Of a stretch of 64,000 nt of DNA, positions 26,058 through 34,839 are shown one piece after another. Source of the stretch: Paenibacillus stellifer (GTDB lineage Bacteria > Bacillota > Bacilli > Paenibacillales > Paenibacillaceae); the NCBI RefSeq assembly GCF_000758685.1, contig NZ_CP009286.1, positions 5,561,001 to 5,625,000 on the forward strand, in the 5' to 3' direction. Within the stretch, counting starts at the first letter, position 1, and each line of letters opens with the position of its first letter. Position numbers and translations under genes: made by a program. Under the pieces are notes generated by a model, which searched no databases, had not been told where the DNA came from, and saw nothing but the letters and a program-made list of their open reading frames with translations.

Positions 26058-26720
26058 ATGGCAAAAATACTCGTGGTGGACGATGAACCCGCCATTCTGT
26101 CTCTGATCCGCAATGCACTTCTCAAAGATAATCATCTGGTGACGACGATAGCGGATTCTACAAAGGTATGCAAAACCGACCTTGGCGCTTATGATCTCAT
26201 TTTGCTCGATGTGATGATGCCGGGGATGGACGGCTTTGCGATTTGCCGGGAAATCCGGTCGGCCGTGGACTGCCCCATCCTTTTTCTAACGGCTAAAACA
26301 CTGGAGACGGATCTGATGTACGGCCTTGGGCTGGGAGCGGACGACTATATTGTAAAGCCTTTTGGCATAGGTGCGCTGCGGGCGCGGATCGGCGCCCATT
26401 TAAGACGGGAGAGCCGGGAACGGCGAAATGTCCTGTATCTGGAGAACGTCCACTTCAACCTCTCCGGCAAAGAGCTCTATATCAAAGAGGAAAAAGTGCC
26501 GCTTACCAAAAGCGAATATGAAATTTGCGAATTTCTGGCGCGCAACCGGGGACAGGTGTTCTCCAAAGAAGGCATATATGAAGCGGTCTTCGGGTTCCAT
26601 GGAGAAAGCGACAGCACCGCCATTACGGAGCATATCAAGAACATCCGCGCCAAGCTGAGCAAATCAGGCATCGACGCGATTGAGACCATCTGGGGGATTG
26701 GATACAAGTGGAAGCTATAA
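26058..26720 (+). CDS. OmpR-family response regulator of the LanFEG operon
   Basis: 220 residues. The receiver has the acidic pair D8-D9, phospho-acceptor Asp51 (LILLDVMMPGMDG) and Lys in DDYIVKPF. The C-terminal winged helix ends ETIWGIGYKWKL, as in typical OmpR/PhoB proteins. It lies 30 bases after LanG and overlaps the kinase gene by 13 bases. It probably activates the operon in response to peptide stress. Confidence 0.94.
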   Translation: MAKILVVDDEPAILSLIRNALLKDNHLVTTIADSTKVCKTDLGAYDLILLDVMMPGMDGFAICREIRSAVDCPILFLTAKTLETDLMYGLGLGADDYIVKPFGIGALRARIGAHLRRESRERRNVLYLENVHFNLSGKELYIKEEKVPLTKSEYEICEFLARNRGQVFSKEGIYEAVFGFHGESDSTAITEHIKNIRAKLSKSGIDAIETIWGIGYKWKL

Positions 26721-28117
26721 CCCGAACGAAAACGATACGCCTTCGCACCTTCTTTCTCCAGTACCTCCTGTTCTTGAGCATCGGAACGATTCTGCTGCTG
26801 GTGCTGCTGCTTGGCCTGTTCACGATGGCCTTCTCCTCCAATCTCATACTGCCTGCCAACTATGCCGAGAAGCAGATTGAGGCGTTCAAGAATAGCCTGA
26901 CAGCAGACAGCGCGGCAGCGCCCGGACAGCTTCCGGAGCTGGCGGATTACGCGGTTTTTTCCAAGGAAGGGAAGCTGCTCTCCGGCAATCTGAGCCAAGC
27001 GGAAGCCGCTCATGCCTGGGAGCTCATGCAGAAGGGGAACAACCAGGACTCTCCGCATTTCTACACCACCGTCCAGCGCCAGCATGAGATTTGGATCTTC
27101 CGGTATACTTTAAGGCCACAATACGCTTCTTCCTTTCTGCGCAGCAATCTGCCAAACCCGCAGCTGCTGGGGGTGCTTCTCTTCATAGTGGGCATCTTGA
27201 TTCAAGCGTCCGTGCTTGCTGCCCACTTCGGCAGAAGACTCACGAAGAAAATGGCGGGACTCCAGGAAGCGACTGAAAACATCCAGAACGAGAATCTCGA
27301 ATTCACCGTCAAGCCCAGCGGCATCCGCGAAATAGACGATGTCCTTGCCTCATTGGACCGGATGAAGGAAGCTCTACACGCTTCATTGAAGCAGCAATGG
27401 GAGCTGGAGCGTTCCCGCAGAGAGCAGATTTCCGCCCTTGCTCACGACATCAAAACCCCTCTTACCATCATTCGGGGAAATGCAGAGCTGCTGCAGGAGA
27501 CATCGCAGGATGATAGCCAGCGGGAGTATAACGAATACATTCTTAGAAGCGCCGGGGAGATTGAAGCATTCGTACAAGAGGTCATTGATTTGTCCAGCAT
27601 GCAGACCGGTTCTGTTCGTGAAAAGTCGAGGGTACGCTTAGAGGATCTGCTTGCAGAGTTGGAGCTGCAGATGAAGGCTCTTGCGTCTGGCAAGGATCTG
27701 CGCACTCTTGTCCGGAAGGAGGACCTTCCGGAATCGATCTTCATCGATAAGGAGCTGCTTCATCGGGGGATTGTCAATGTGATCGCCAATGCGGCCGAGC
27801 ATACGCCTCCGAATGGGAGCGTGGCGCTGCTTGTCCGGGGGGATGCAGCCGCCGTTCATTTCACAGTCACGGATACAGGCTGCGGCTTCTCGCCAGCCGA
27901 CTTGAAAGAAGCCGCCACCCAGTTCTACAGGGGAGACCCGAGCCGAAGCTCCGGCAATCATCACGGCATGGGTCTGTACATTGCCGCGTCCGCCGCGCAG
28001 CATCATGGGGGGACCTTGACCCTGGAGAATGATGCATCAACCGGCAGCGGGAAAGTAACCTTGACCATTCCGATTCATGCGGTTGGCGGCGATGGCGATG
28101 AACGGGATTGGAGTTAG
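26708..28117 (+). CDS. Sensor histidine kinase of the LanFEG operon
   Basis: 469 residues. TM1 is at about 17-40, an extracytoplasmic loop of about 110 residues follows, then TM2 near 155-175, HAMP, and a dimerisation box with the phospho-His in ALAHDIKTPLTIIRG. The ATPase domain has N, G1 (DTGCGF) and G2 (HHGMGLYIA) boxes. The large outer loop distinguishes it from intramembrane-sensing BceS kinases. The start is GTG, inside the regulator gene. It is likely to detect antimicrobial peptides directly. Confidence 0.92.
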   Translation: MEAITRTKTIRLRTFFLQYLLFLSIGTILLLVLLLGLFTMAFSSNLILPANYAEKQIEAFKNSLTADSAAAPGQLPELADYAVFSKEGKLLSGNLSQAEAAHAWELMQKGNNQDSPHFYTTVQRQHEIWIFRYTLRPQYASSFLRSNLPNPQLLGVLLFIVGILIQASVLAAHFGRRLTKKMAGLQEATENIQNENLEFTVKPSGIREIDDVLASLDRMKEALHASLKQQWELERSRREQISALAHDIKTPLTIIRGNAELLQETSQDDSQREYNEYILRSAGEIEAFVQEVIDLSSMQTGSVREKSRVRLEDLLAELELQMKALASGKDLRTLVRKEDLPESIFIDKELLHRGIVNVIANAAEHTPPNGSVALLVRGDAAAVHFTVTDTGCGFSPADLKEAATQFYRGDPSRSSGNHHGMGLYIAASAAQHHGGTLTLENDASTGSGKVTLTIPIHAVGGDGDERDWS

Positions 28118-28333
28118 AGCGGGATTGGAGTTGACCGGTACGCTATACTAATCCCCAAACCGCATCTTGTCAAGAAAAACCGCGCGAATAAACGACATAG
28201 CTAGAACCCCCCTCTTATGCTTTCGATGGATGAATGAAATTCCACGTATGAAGAGCCATTTCGCTTTTTTCAATTATGGCAGCCTCACGTAAAATGTTCC
28301 TCAGGTTGATGAAGAACATGCGGGAGGTAGAAG

Positions 28334-29761
28334 ATGAACGTACAGACTCAAGAGACAAGCGTCGGAATAAAGCGGGGGGCGATGTTAACCGCGCTGCTCA
28401 TTGGTGCATTTGTTTCATTTCTTAATGAAAATTTGCTCACCAATGCGCTACCGGGATTGATGCGGGAATTCAACGTTGCGGCTGCGACCATCCAATGGTT
28501 ATCGACGGGTTATATGCTCGTTCGGCGTACTGGTGCCGGTGACCGCATTATTGCAGCAATGGTTCACGACCCGACAGATGTTTCTGTCTGCGATGGCGTT
28601 GTTCTTGGCGGGAACCTGCTTGTGTGCGGTATCCCCGGGGTTTGGAGTCTTGCTGACGGGCAGGGTTGTGCAAGCATGTGGGACAGGATTATTGCTCCCG
28701 TTAATGATGAATACGATTCTTGCCCTCTATCCTCCGGAACGCCGGGGCGCCGCTATGGGTCTTATGGGACTGGTCATCATGGTCGCCCCTGTCATCGGGC
28801 CGGCCTTGTCCGGGCTGATCATTGATACTCTGAACTGGCGATGGCTGTTCTATATGATGATTCCAGTAGCGCTGTTTTCGATTGTGTATGCAATCCTGTA
28901 CTTGAAGAATGTGACAGAGCTAACTAGGCCAAAGATCGATCTTGTATCCATAATACTGTCTACCGCCGGTTTCGGCTGTGTCACCTACGGCTTCAGCCTG
29001 ACAAGTGCCCGGACCCAGCTTGAAGGTTACGGGATAATTGCCATTGGCAGCTTCTTCTTGCTCCTGCTCGTATGGCGGCAGCTCAAGCTCAAAGAACCAT
29101 TGATTGATCTTTCCGTCTTCAAGCACCATACTTTTTCTCTGGTTGCAATACTGATTGTAATCTTGATGATGGTTCTGTTCGCCACAACGACATTGCTGCC
29201 GATCTATATGCAGGATGTGATGCAGCTAACCGCATTCGGGGCAGGATTACTTCTGATGCCAGGCTGTATTTTGAACGGAATCATGATGCCGCTGTCTGGG
29301 AAATTACTCGATCGATTCGGGCCGAGATTCGTCATTATGCCCGGACTGTTCCTGATCGCCCTATCGTTGCTGCTGTTTGCCGGCATCGACAGTGATACAA
29401 CGCGAGGCTCCATTCTGTTCGATCATATTCTCTTGTTCTTGGGCATGTCGTTCGTCGTCATGCCGGCTCAGACAACCGGATTGAATCATCTGCCGCATCA
29501 CCTGATCCCCCATGGCACCGCCATTTACAATACGCTCCACAGATTGCAGGGGGAATCGGCATCGCATTGTTCGTCGGCATCATGTCGTCCAGAGCCACTC
29601 GCTATCTTCACCACTCACCCGATCCCAATGCGGTACATGAGAAGACACAAAGCATGGTCGCCGGTCTGCAAACCGTTTTTGGGATCGAGTTCATTCTGGC
29701 CATAATTATTTTCGTACTGGCCTGGTTTATAAAAAGGTCAGCTGAACCTGACCAGAATTAA
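28334..29761 (+). pseudogene. MFS drug-efflux transporter (DHA2/EmrB-like) with two frameshifts
   Basis: GGGAGG and ATG start a normal MFS N-terminus (NENLLTNALPGLMREFNV...IQWLSTGYML), which breaks near 28525. The expected continuation FGVLVPVTALLQQWF is in another frame, which then runs through motif C (GPALSGLIID) to about 29540. A second shift is needed to reach QIAGGIGIALFVGIMSSR and the last helix, ending at 29761. Restoring both frames gives about 475 residues, the normal length for a 14-helix DHA2 exporter. As written the gene cannot make a full protein, unless the shifts are sequencing errors. Confidence 0.88.
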
Positions 29762-30548
29762 TTGACCATGACTCATGGACTCATTTTGGATGATGTGTCT
29801 CGTTCCATGATAGTTACTTTTTCGCCTCTTCCTCCAGCTTAAAGATCAGCTCATTCGCCATCCGTTTGTTCAGCTTATACGTCCCGGACTTTCCAGCTTC
29901 GGCGGATAGCTTCTTGATCGTCTCGATCTGCGTCTCCGTCGGAGGCTGCCGTTCGATCAGGCCCTCGTAATTCTGATAAGCAACCTTCTCTGCCGTTTCC
30001 GGGGAGAGCAGGTCGATGAGATCATAGAGCCCTTTCGCTGCAAGCGTTTTCGATAAACCGTATCCCGAGTCGGTGGAAATCATAAAGCGGTCCGGATATT
30101 TCTCGATCAGGGGAACGAAGTCCTCCAGTTTGTTCGTGCTACCGCTGTTATAAGCTGTAAACCCGGCGAAAAAATCGATATACAGGTTCGGATGCTTGCT
30201 GATCAGCGATTCGATATTTTCCGGTGTGTTATACGCGTTGGCATGGCCGAAAATAATGGTGGTGTCCGGATGCTGGTCCAGGGCCTCCTCCAAATGCTTG
30301 ATCGGCTCGCCGCTCAGCGGGTCGATGTGCAGGAGTACCGGCACCTTATACTTGGCCGCAAGGTCGTAGATTTTGGGGAAATTACCGTCATTCGGGTGCT
30401 GAGACTTCCATGGCAATCTGGACACGGCTTCCGAATACGTCGAAGCGGCCGCCACTTCTCCAATGTTCAAATAACCCTTCTCCAGTTTGTCCTGAACGAT
30501 GGACACGCCCTCATCCTCATAGATCGGAAATCCCGCAAAGGAGGGGTA

Positions 30549-30557
30549 TAGATTCGC
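30549..30557. repeat. Target-site duplication, left copy
   Basis: TAGATTCGC directly abuts the left end of the IS element and is repeated exactly at 32244-32252. Confidence 0.93.
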
Positions 30558-30583
30558 GAGGCCACTGAAAAAGTCCATCTCAT

Positions 30584-30633
30584 AGAAAAAGGTACAGTCT
30601 TTCAATTAAATTGAAGAGGCTGTACCTTTTTCT
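30584..30633. promoter_or_regulatory. IS-end hairpin
   Basis: AGAAAAAGGTACAG (30584-30597) and its exact complement (30620-30633) enclose a second palindrome, TTCAATT-A-AATTGAA. Read in either direction it ends in a run of T residues. It may block readthrough from flanking genes into the transposase, a common feature of IS ends. Confidence 0.75.
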
Positions 30634-30640
30634 GTATAAT
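30611..30640 (+). promoter_or_regulatory. Transposase promoter
   Basis: TTGAAG (30611-30616), an 18-base spacer and TATAAT (30635-30640), inside the IS and about 25 bases before the transposase start. The -35 and spacer overlap the right arm of the IS hairpin. Confidence 0.65.
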
Positions 30641-30664
30641 GGAGTCATAACGAAAAGCGGGTGA

Positions 30665-32122
30665 GTGCGGATGATACGGCAACAACAAACTTTAATCCTG
30701 AGTCCTTACGCGGCATTGTATGACATCGTTGTACCAAAGGACAATATGCTTCGTCAAATTAACGATTTGGTGGACTTCACTTTCATATACGAGGAACTCG
30801 AAAAGAAATACTGCTTGGACAATGGACGCAACGCCATTGACCCTATTCGCATGTTTAAATACTTGCTTCTGAAGGCAATCTTTGAATTGTCTGACGTAGA
30901 TATTGTTGAGCGTTCAAAGTACGACCTCTCGTTCAAATTTTTTCTTGGCATGGCACCAGAAGACTCGGTAATCGACCCCAGTTCTCTGACGAAATTCCGT
31001 AAACTGCGGTTGAAAGACATGAATCTCTTGGACATGCTCATTGGTAAGACCGTAGAACTTGCCATCGAGCAGAATATCCTGAAGAGCAACTCCATCATCG
31101 TCGACGCAACGCATACGAAAGCACGCTACAACCAAAAAACGCCCCAAGAAATTTTGCAAGACCGTGCACGTAAATTACGAAAAGCCGTGTATACCATGGA
31201 TGAATCGGCCAAGGCCAAGATGCCGGCAAAGAATACGACGAGCGAACTCGAGGATGAACTTACATACTGCCAAAAACTCGTCCACTTCATCGAAAACGAG
31301 AGCGGCATTGCACAGGTGCCCAAAATTCTGGAGCCGCTCAACCTGCTAAAAGAAACGGTTGCGGATGATGTTGAGCAGCTTCGTTTGGCGGCAGATCCGG
31401 ATGCGCGCGTGGGACATAAGAGTGCAGATTCCGCGTTTTTTGGATACAAAACTCATCTTGCGATGACCGAAGAACGGATCATTACAGCGGCTGTAATTAC
31501 AACAGGCGAACAGAATGACGGCAAGCAATTGCAGACGCTCATCGAAAAGAGCGTAGCGGCTGGCATGCAGGTCAAAACGGTGATTGGGGATACAGCCTAT
31601 TCAGAAAAAGGAAATATTGCTTACACGAAAACAAATGAAATTGAACTGGTTTCCAAACTAAATCCGCTCATTACGCAGGGCGCGCGAAAGAAAGAAGACG
31701 AATTTTTGTTCAACAAAGATGCAGGCATGTACGTATGTCCAGCTGGACACATGGCCATTCGGAAGGCTCGGCAAGGCAAGAAGGGCGAGGGCCAAAACCA
31801 GCAGACTACCTATTATTTTGATGTGGATCAATGCAAGCGTTGCCCGCTTAGGGAAGGCTGCTACAAAGAAGGAGCCAAGAGCAAGACCTACTCCGTAACG
31901 ATTAAATCTGAAGAGCACACGGAGCAGATGGCGTTCCAGGAAACGGAGTATTTTAAGACAAAAGCGAAGGAACGTTACAAAATTGAAGCGAAGAACAGTG
32001 AGCTTAAACATGGACACGGGTATGATGTAGCGATATCCTCGGGTCTGCTTGGCATGCAGTTACAAGGTGCGATGGCCATATTTGCTGTAAACCTAAAACG
32101 AATATTAAAGATAGCAGAGTAA
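30665..32122 (+). CDS. IS1182-family transposase
   Basis: 485 residues, full length. N-terminal DUF772-type domain (NAIDPIRMFKYLLLKAIFEL), then the DDE catalytic parts: Asp in IIVDATHTKARYN, Asp in VIGDTAYSEKGNIAY, and Glu in YKIEAKNSELKHGHG. A Cys cluster (CKRCPLREGC) lies between the last two, as in this family. The start is GTG 30665, or ATG 30671 two codons later. The frame is intact, so the element may still be active. Confidence 0.95.
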   Translation: MRMIRQQQTLILSPYAALYDIVVPKDNMLRQINDLVDFTFIYEELEKKYCLDNGRNAIDPIRMFKYLLLKAIFELSDVDIVERSKYDLSFKFFLGMAPEDSVIDPSSLTKFRKLRLKDMNLLDMLIGKTVELAIEQNILKSNSIIVDATHTKARYNQKTPQEILQDRARKLRKAVYTMDESAKAKMPAKNTTSELEDELTYCQKLVHFIENESGIAQVPKILEPLNLLKETVADDVEQLRLAADPDARVGHKSADSAFFGYKTHLAMTEERIITAAVITTGEQNDGKQLQTLIEKSVAAGMQVKTVIGDTAYSEKGNIAYTKTNEIELVSKLNPLITQGARKKEDEFLFNKDAGMYVCPAGHMAIRKARQGKKGEGQNQQTTYYFDVDQCKRCPLREGCYKEGAKSKTYSVTIKSEEHTEQMAFQETEYFKTKAKERYKIEAKNSELKHGHGYDVAISSGLLGMQLQGAMAIFAVNLKRILKIAE

Positions 32123-32150
32123 GGATAAGGAGCAATACGCCCCTAAAAAG

Positions 32151-32192
32151 AAGACACCCTCCCCCATATACTGGGAATGGATGTCTTTTTTA
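32151..32192 (+). terminator. Transposase terminator
   Basis: AAGACA (32151-32156) pairs with TGTCTT (32182-32187), with inner CCC/GGG pairing, and is followed by a T run. It is inside the right end of the IS. Confidence 0.7.
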
Positions 32193-32243
32193 CGTATTCA
32201 CTTCTCACCAAGATTGAAAAACTGTAAGTTCTTCAGCGGCCTC

Positions 32244-32252
32244 TAGATTCGC
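32244..32252. repeat. Target-site duplication, right copy
   Basis: Second exact copy of TAGATTCGC, directly adjoining the right IS end. Confidence 0.93.
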
Positions 32253-32630
32253 AGGTGTCTTTTTATACTCATCCCAGGCTAATTGATCGGTGTACTTCGC
32301 GCTCGGCTCCGAAATATTTCCGAACAGAACGATACGGTCGACTCCGTACTCTTCCCTCTCCCTCTGAATGGCAGCCGGATCGGCGGCACGTGGTTATGAA
32401 TATCAATGACGGTAAGATCGCGGTAAGTCTCGTACAGCTCCTTGCTGGAATCCTTGTTCTGCCGGATCTTCTCAATTAACGCAACTTCATCCTTGGGAGT
32501 GTACTCGGTCATTGGCTGGACAATAACCTCAGCTTGCTTCGACGCGCATCCTGATAGTGTGACTGCTGTAAGAGTGAGCGCACAAATTCCATAATAACGC
32601 AGCATTTTAGACATTGCGATTCCACCATCC

Positions 32631-33638
32631 TTATAAAGTTCTAACGCTCTTGCCTTTGAATAATTGGGGCTTGATTCTGACCGTCTTGCCGCTGCCGCCA
32701 TTGATCAGTTCAAGCAACAGTTCGGCGGCCCGCGTTCCGATAGCCGGGTTGTCGATGATCACGGTTGCGAGCGGCGGATTATAATATTTGCCTGTGAAAT
32801 GCCCATCATAGCCAATGACAGAGAGCTGATCCGGTACCGGAATGCCGGCCTCAGCCAAAAACGAAATAGCGCCCATAGCCATAAAATCATTCGCGAAAAA
32901 CACAGCCGTAGTCTCCGGGTGGAGACGAAGCAGCTCTTGCACGCTTTTTTTTCCGCCATTGCCGGTATAATCGCTCCAGAGGATGGGAGTTTCATCTTTC
33001 GACAGGCCCGCTTCTTCGGTCGCCTTAAGGAAGCCTTCCAGGCGCTCCCGGCTCATCTCGAACGCTTCGAACCCATTCACGAACGCAATCCGCCGATGCC
33101 CGCAGTCGATGAGATAGCGTGTAGCCATATAGGCGCCCAGCACCTCATCCGTGTTGATATTGGAGCAATATCGGGTCAGCACCGTGTTCTCAAGTACCAC
33201 CGTCGGATAACTCATGCGCCTGATTTCATCATAGAGCGGGTGGTCGGAAGGAAGTGGGCTCAGCACAATGCATCCGCTTAAGTTGCGCAGACTCAGAATG
33301 TCCGACAGTTCCCCATCCACATAGCCCATTCCGTTAAGCGTATAAATAATCGCTCGATATTGGTGCAGCGCCAACGCCTTGTTGATATAGGGAAGCTGTT
33401 CGAAAAAAGCCGGACGAGCTTCATAGTCGCTGTCATCAATCAGCAGCCCGACGAGCTTGCTCTTCCGGCTCACCAATTCCTTGGCGGAAAGGTTGGGGAC
33501 ATAGCCCAGCTCTTTGGCGGCTTCCAGCACAGCCTTCCTCGTCTTGTCCTTCACACCGTAGTCGCCATTGAGCGCCCGGGACACGGTGCTAACCGACATG
33601 TTGCAATGCTTGGCGATATCCCGGATGGAAACTCTCAA
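32631..33638 (-). CDS. LacI-family transcriptional regulator
   Basis: 335 residues from a TTG start with AAGGGGGTG upstream. Longer in-frame starts would cross the operators and are unlikely. The N-terminal HTH (IRDIAKHCNMSVSTVSRALN, then KTRKAVLEAAKELGYVPN) and the sugar-binding domain (SVIGYDG, NPAIGTRAAELLLELI) are complete. Two perfect palindromes in its promoter suggest autoregulation. The only gene after it on the strand is the interrupted amidohydrolase, so it may now regulate only itself or distant targets. Confidence 0.92.
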   Translation of the reverse strand: MRVSIRDIAKHCNMSVSTVSRALNGDYGVKDKTRKAVLEAAKELGYVPNLSAKELVSRKSKLVGLLIDDSDYEARPAFFEQLPYINKALALHQYRAIIYTLNGMGYVDGELSDILSLRNLSGCIVLSPLPSDHPLYDEIRRMSYPTVVLENTVLTRYCSNINTDEVLGAYMATRYLIDCGHRRIAFVNGFEAFEMSRERLEGFLKATEEAGLSKDETPILWSDYTGNGGKKSVQELLRLHPETTAVFFANDFMAMGAISFLAEAGIPVPDQLSVIGYDGHFTGKYYNPPLATVIIDNPAIGTRAAELLLELINGGSGKTVRIKPQLFKGKSVRTL

Positions 33639-33657
33639 AGATAAGCACCCCCTTTTT

Positions 33658-33669
33658 GGGAACGTTCCC
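33658..33669. promoter_or_regulatory. LacI-family operator 1
   Basis: Perfect palindrome GGGAACGTTCCC within TTTTTGGGAACGTTCCCAAAAA, 19 bases upstream of the TTG start of the LacI-type regulator. CpG-centred palindromes are typical for this family. Confidence 0.85.
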
Positions 33670-33722
33670 AAAAATATATTTTGAATATATACCAGATGTA
33701 GGCATTTGGCAATGGGGATTTT

Positions 33723-33734
33723 GGGAACGTTCCC
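33723..33734. promoter_or_regulatory. LacI-family operator 2
   Basis: Second exact GGGAACGTTCCC, centred 65 bp from operator 1. The two sites bracket the likely promoter and would allow cooperative binding or looping. Confidence 0.85.
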
Positions 33735-33938
33735 GAAAGTGGTGATACGGGGGTTAAAGCTACAATTTAAAGCTGCATTCATTCTATTTCTGATAGTATC
33801 ATTCATAGTTTACTTGACTTGCTCAAAAAACAATTATTTTCAAATAAAACCTAATCCTTATAAAGAATTTTCTGGCATTCTCCGATATATTGATAGTACA
33901 GAAAAATAGTTCAAATTACCTAACTGGGAGGGTTCTTA

Positions 33939-34511
33939 TTGAAGAAGTTTTTTAAAATCGGGTGCCTGGGCTTCATCGCATTAATTGTACTGGTTATTCT
34001 CATTGGTGTACTTACTAAGGATAAGGATAGCTCAAGCGGTACAACCGCTAAATCCAATACTGGCACAAGCTCTGTAGAAACGAAGGACACCAAGAAAGAA
34101 GAAGCTAAAAAACTTGCAAAAAAGGGAGAAGAATTGCAGGTTGGAGATGTCGTCTTCAAAGTTAATAAAGTAACCACTACCAAAAAAATCAAAGATGGAG
34201 ATTTCTTATCCTACTCGCCTCAGGCTGAAGGAAGTGTCTTCCTGGTAGTGAATATAACGGTGAAAAACGTTGGTAAAGAGATGATTACCACAGACTCATC
34301 ATTCTTCCAGCTCAAAAAAGACGAAGTTACGTATAACCCGTCAACGTTGATTACTTCGTCCGGAGACTATTTTTTATATGATGGAATCAATCCAGGATTG
34401 GCCCAGACAGGCAATGTAGTATTTGAAATCCCGGAAAACTTGACTGGCTTTATTTTGAATGTCCAGACTGGATTCTGGGGAACCGAGCAAGGTGAAATTG
34501 AATTGAAATAG
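33939..34511 (+). CDS. DUF4352-type secreted or membrane-anchored protein
   Basis: 190 residues. KKFFKIGCLGFIALIVLVIL is one N-terminal membrane segment or uncleaved signal, followed by a Ser/Thr/Lys linker (about 30-65). An Ig-like DUF4352 domain follows (about 68-188: LQVGDVVFKVNKV, VFLVVNITVKNVGKEM, SSFFQLK, GNVVFEIPEN). The start is TTG with GGGAGG upstream. DUF4352 proteins are common in Firmicutes, and their function is mostly unknown. Confidence 0.83.
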   Translation: MKKFFKIGCLGFIALIVLVILIGVLTKDKDSSSGTTAKSNTGTSSVETKDTKKEEAKKLAKKGEELQVGDVVFKVNKVTTTKKIKDGDFLSYSPQAEGSVFLVVNITVKNVGKEMITTDSSFFQLKKDEVTYNPSTLITSSGDYFLYDGINPGLAQTGNVVFEIPENLTGFILNVQTGFWGTEQGEIELK

Positions 34512-34527
34512 TACCATATGGATCATG

Positions 34528-34555
34528 AACCACCGACAGGAGTTGGTGGTTTTTG
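34528..34555 (+). terminator. Terminator of the DUF4352 gene
   Basis: AACCACC (34528-34534) pairs with GGTGGTT (34545-34551), followed by TTTTG, 17 bases past the stop. Confidence 0.8.
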
Positions 34556-34620
34556 TTACTTATAAGTACAATTAATCTAATATTGGGTTTGATTTTGATG
34601 GTCTGTAATGCTTAGCCCCC

Positions 34621-34826
34621 ATAGGTGGTGTCGAACGCGGAGATCGGAACATCTCTTTAGAGACACTAGAAAAAATCATTGCAGCATTTGGTGTGCCCGC
34701 TGTAGCGAGGTGCTGGATGAACATATGGCTGTACTAAGCAGTAAAAGCGCAGACGAAATAGCAGCAATCACTCGGATAACCCGGGAAGTGATTGCTGCTA
34801 TGGAGATGGGTAGAAATGGTGAGTAA
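34621..34826 (+). pseudogene. Remnant of an XRE-type HTH regulator
   Basis: One frame reads IGGVERGDRNISLETLEKII, the second half of a typical XRE helix-turn-helix. A second frame continues LDEHMAVLSSKSADEIAAIT to a stop at 34826, the usual C-terminal tail of such regulators. The first half of the HTH and a start codon are missing and the frames disagree, so this is a truncated, frameshifted relic. Confidence 0.72.
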
Positions 34827-34839
34827 GGCCGATAGGCTT

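Larger units (their letters stand above)
30558..32243 (+). mobile_element. Complete IS1182-family insertion sequence
   Basis: 1,686 bp flanked by a 9-bp target duplication. The imperfect terminal inverted repeats begin GAGGCCACTGAAAAAG at the left and GAGGCCGCTGAAGAAC at the right (minus strand). It carries one intact DDE transposase in the plus orientation, opposite to the interrupted gene. A perfect 14-bp inverted repeat lies near the left end and a transposase terminator near the right end. The uncorrupted target duplication suggests a recent insertion. Confidence 0.94.
29814..32614 (-). pseudogene. Amidohydrolase lipoprotein gene, frameshifted and split by an IS element
   Basis: The 5' part (32614 to 32253) encodes a lipoprotein signal (LTLTAVTLSGC) and the metal-binding HxH in DLTVIDIHNH. 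It then needs a frame change to continue as DPAAIQREREEYGVDRIVLFG. The 3' part (30548 to 29814) continues with SFAGFPIYEDEG and a TIM-barrel amidohydrolase with LLHIDPLSGEP and FGHANAYN. Deleting the IS and one target copy rejoins the frame exactly as EYKKTPANLYPSFAGF. So the gene has both an indel near 32392 and the insertion. RBS: AAGGATGGTGG. It follows a LacI-type regulator. Confidence 0.88.

Noticed and set aside
33706..33909. 67-codon plus-strand frame with a hydrophobic segment
   Set aside because: Begins at a TTG inside the LacI promoter and covers operator 2; no ribosome binding site. A membrane peptide cannot be excluded but is not supported.
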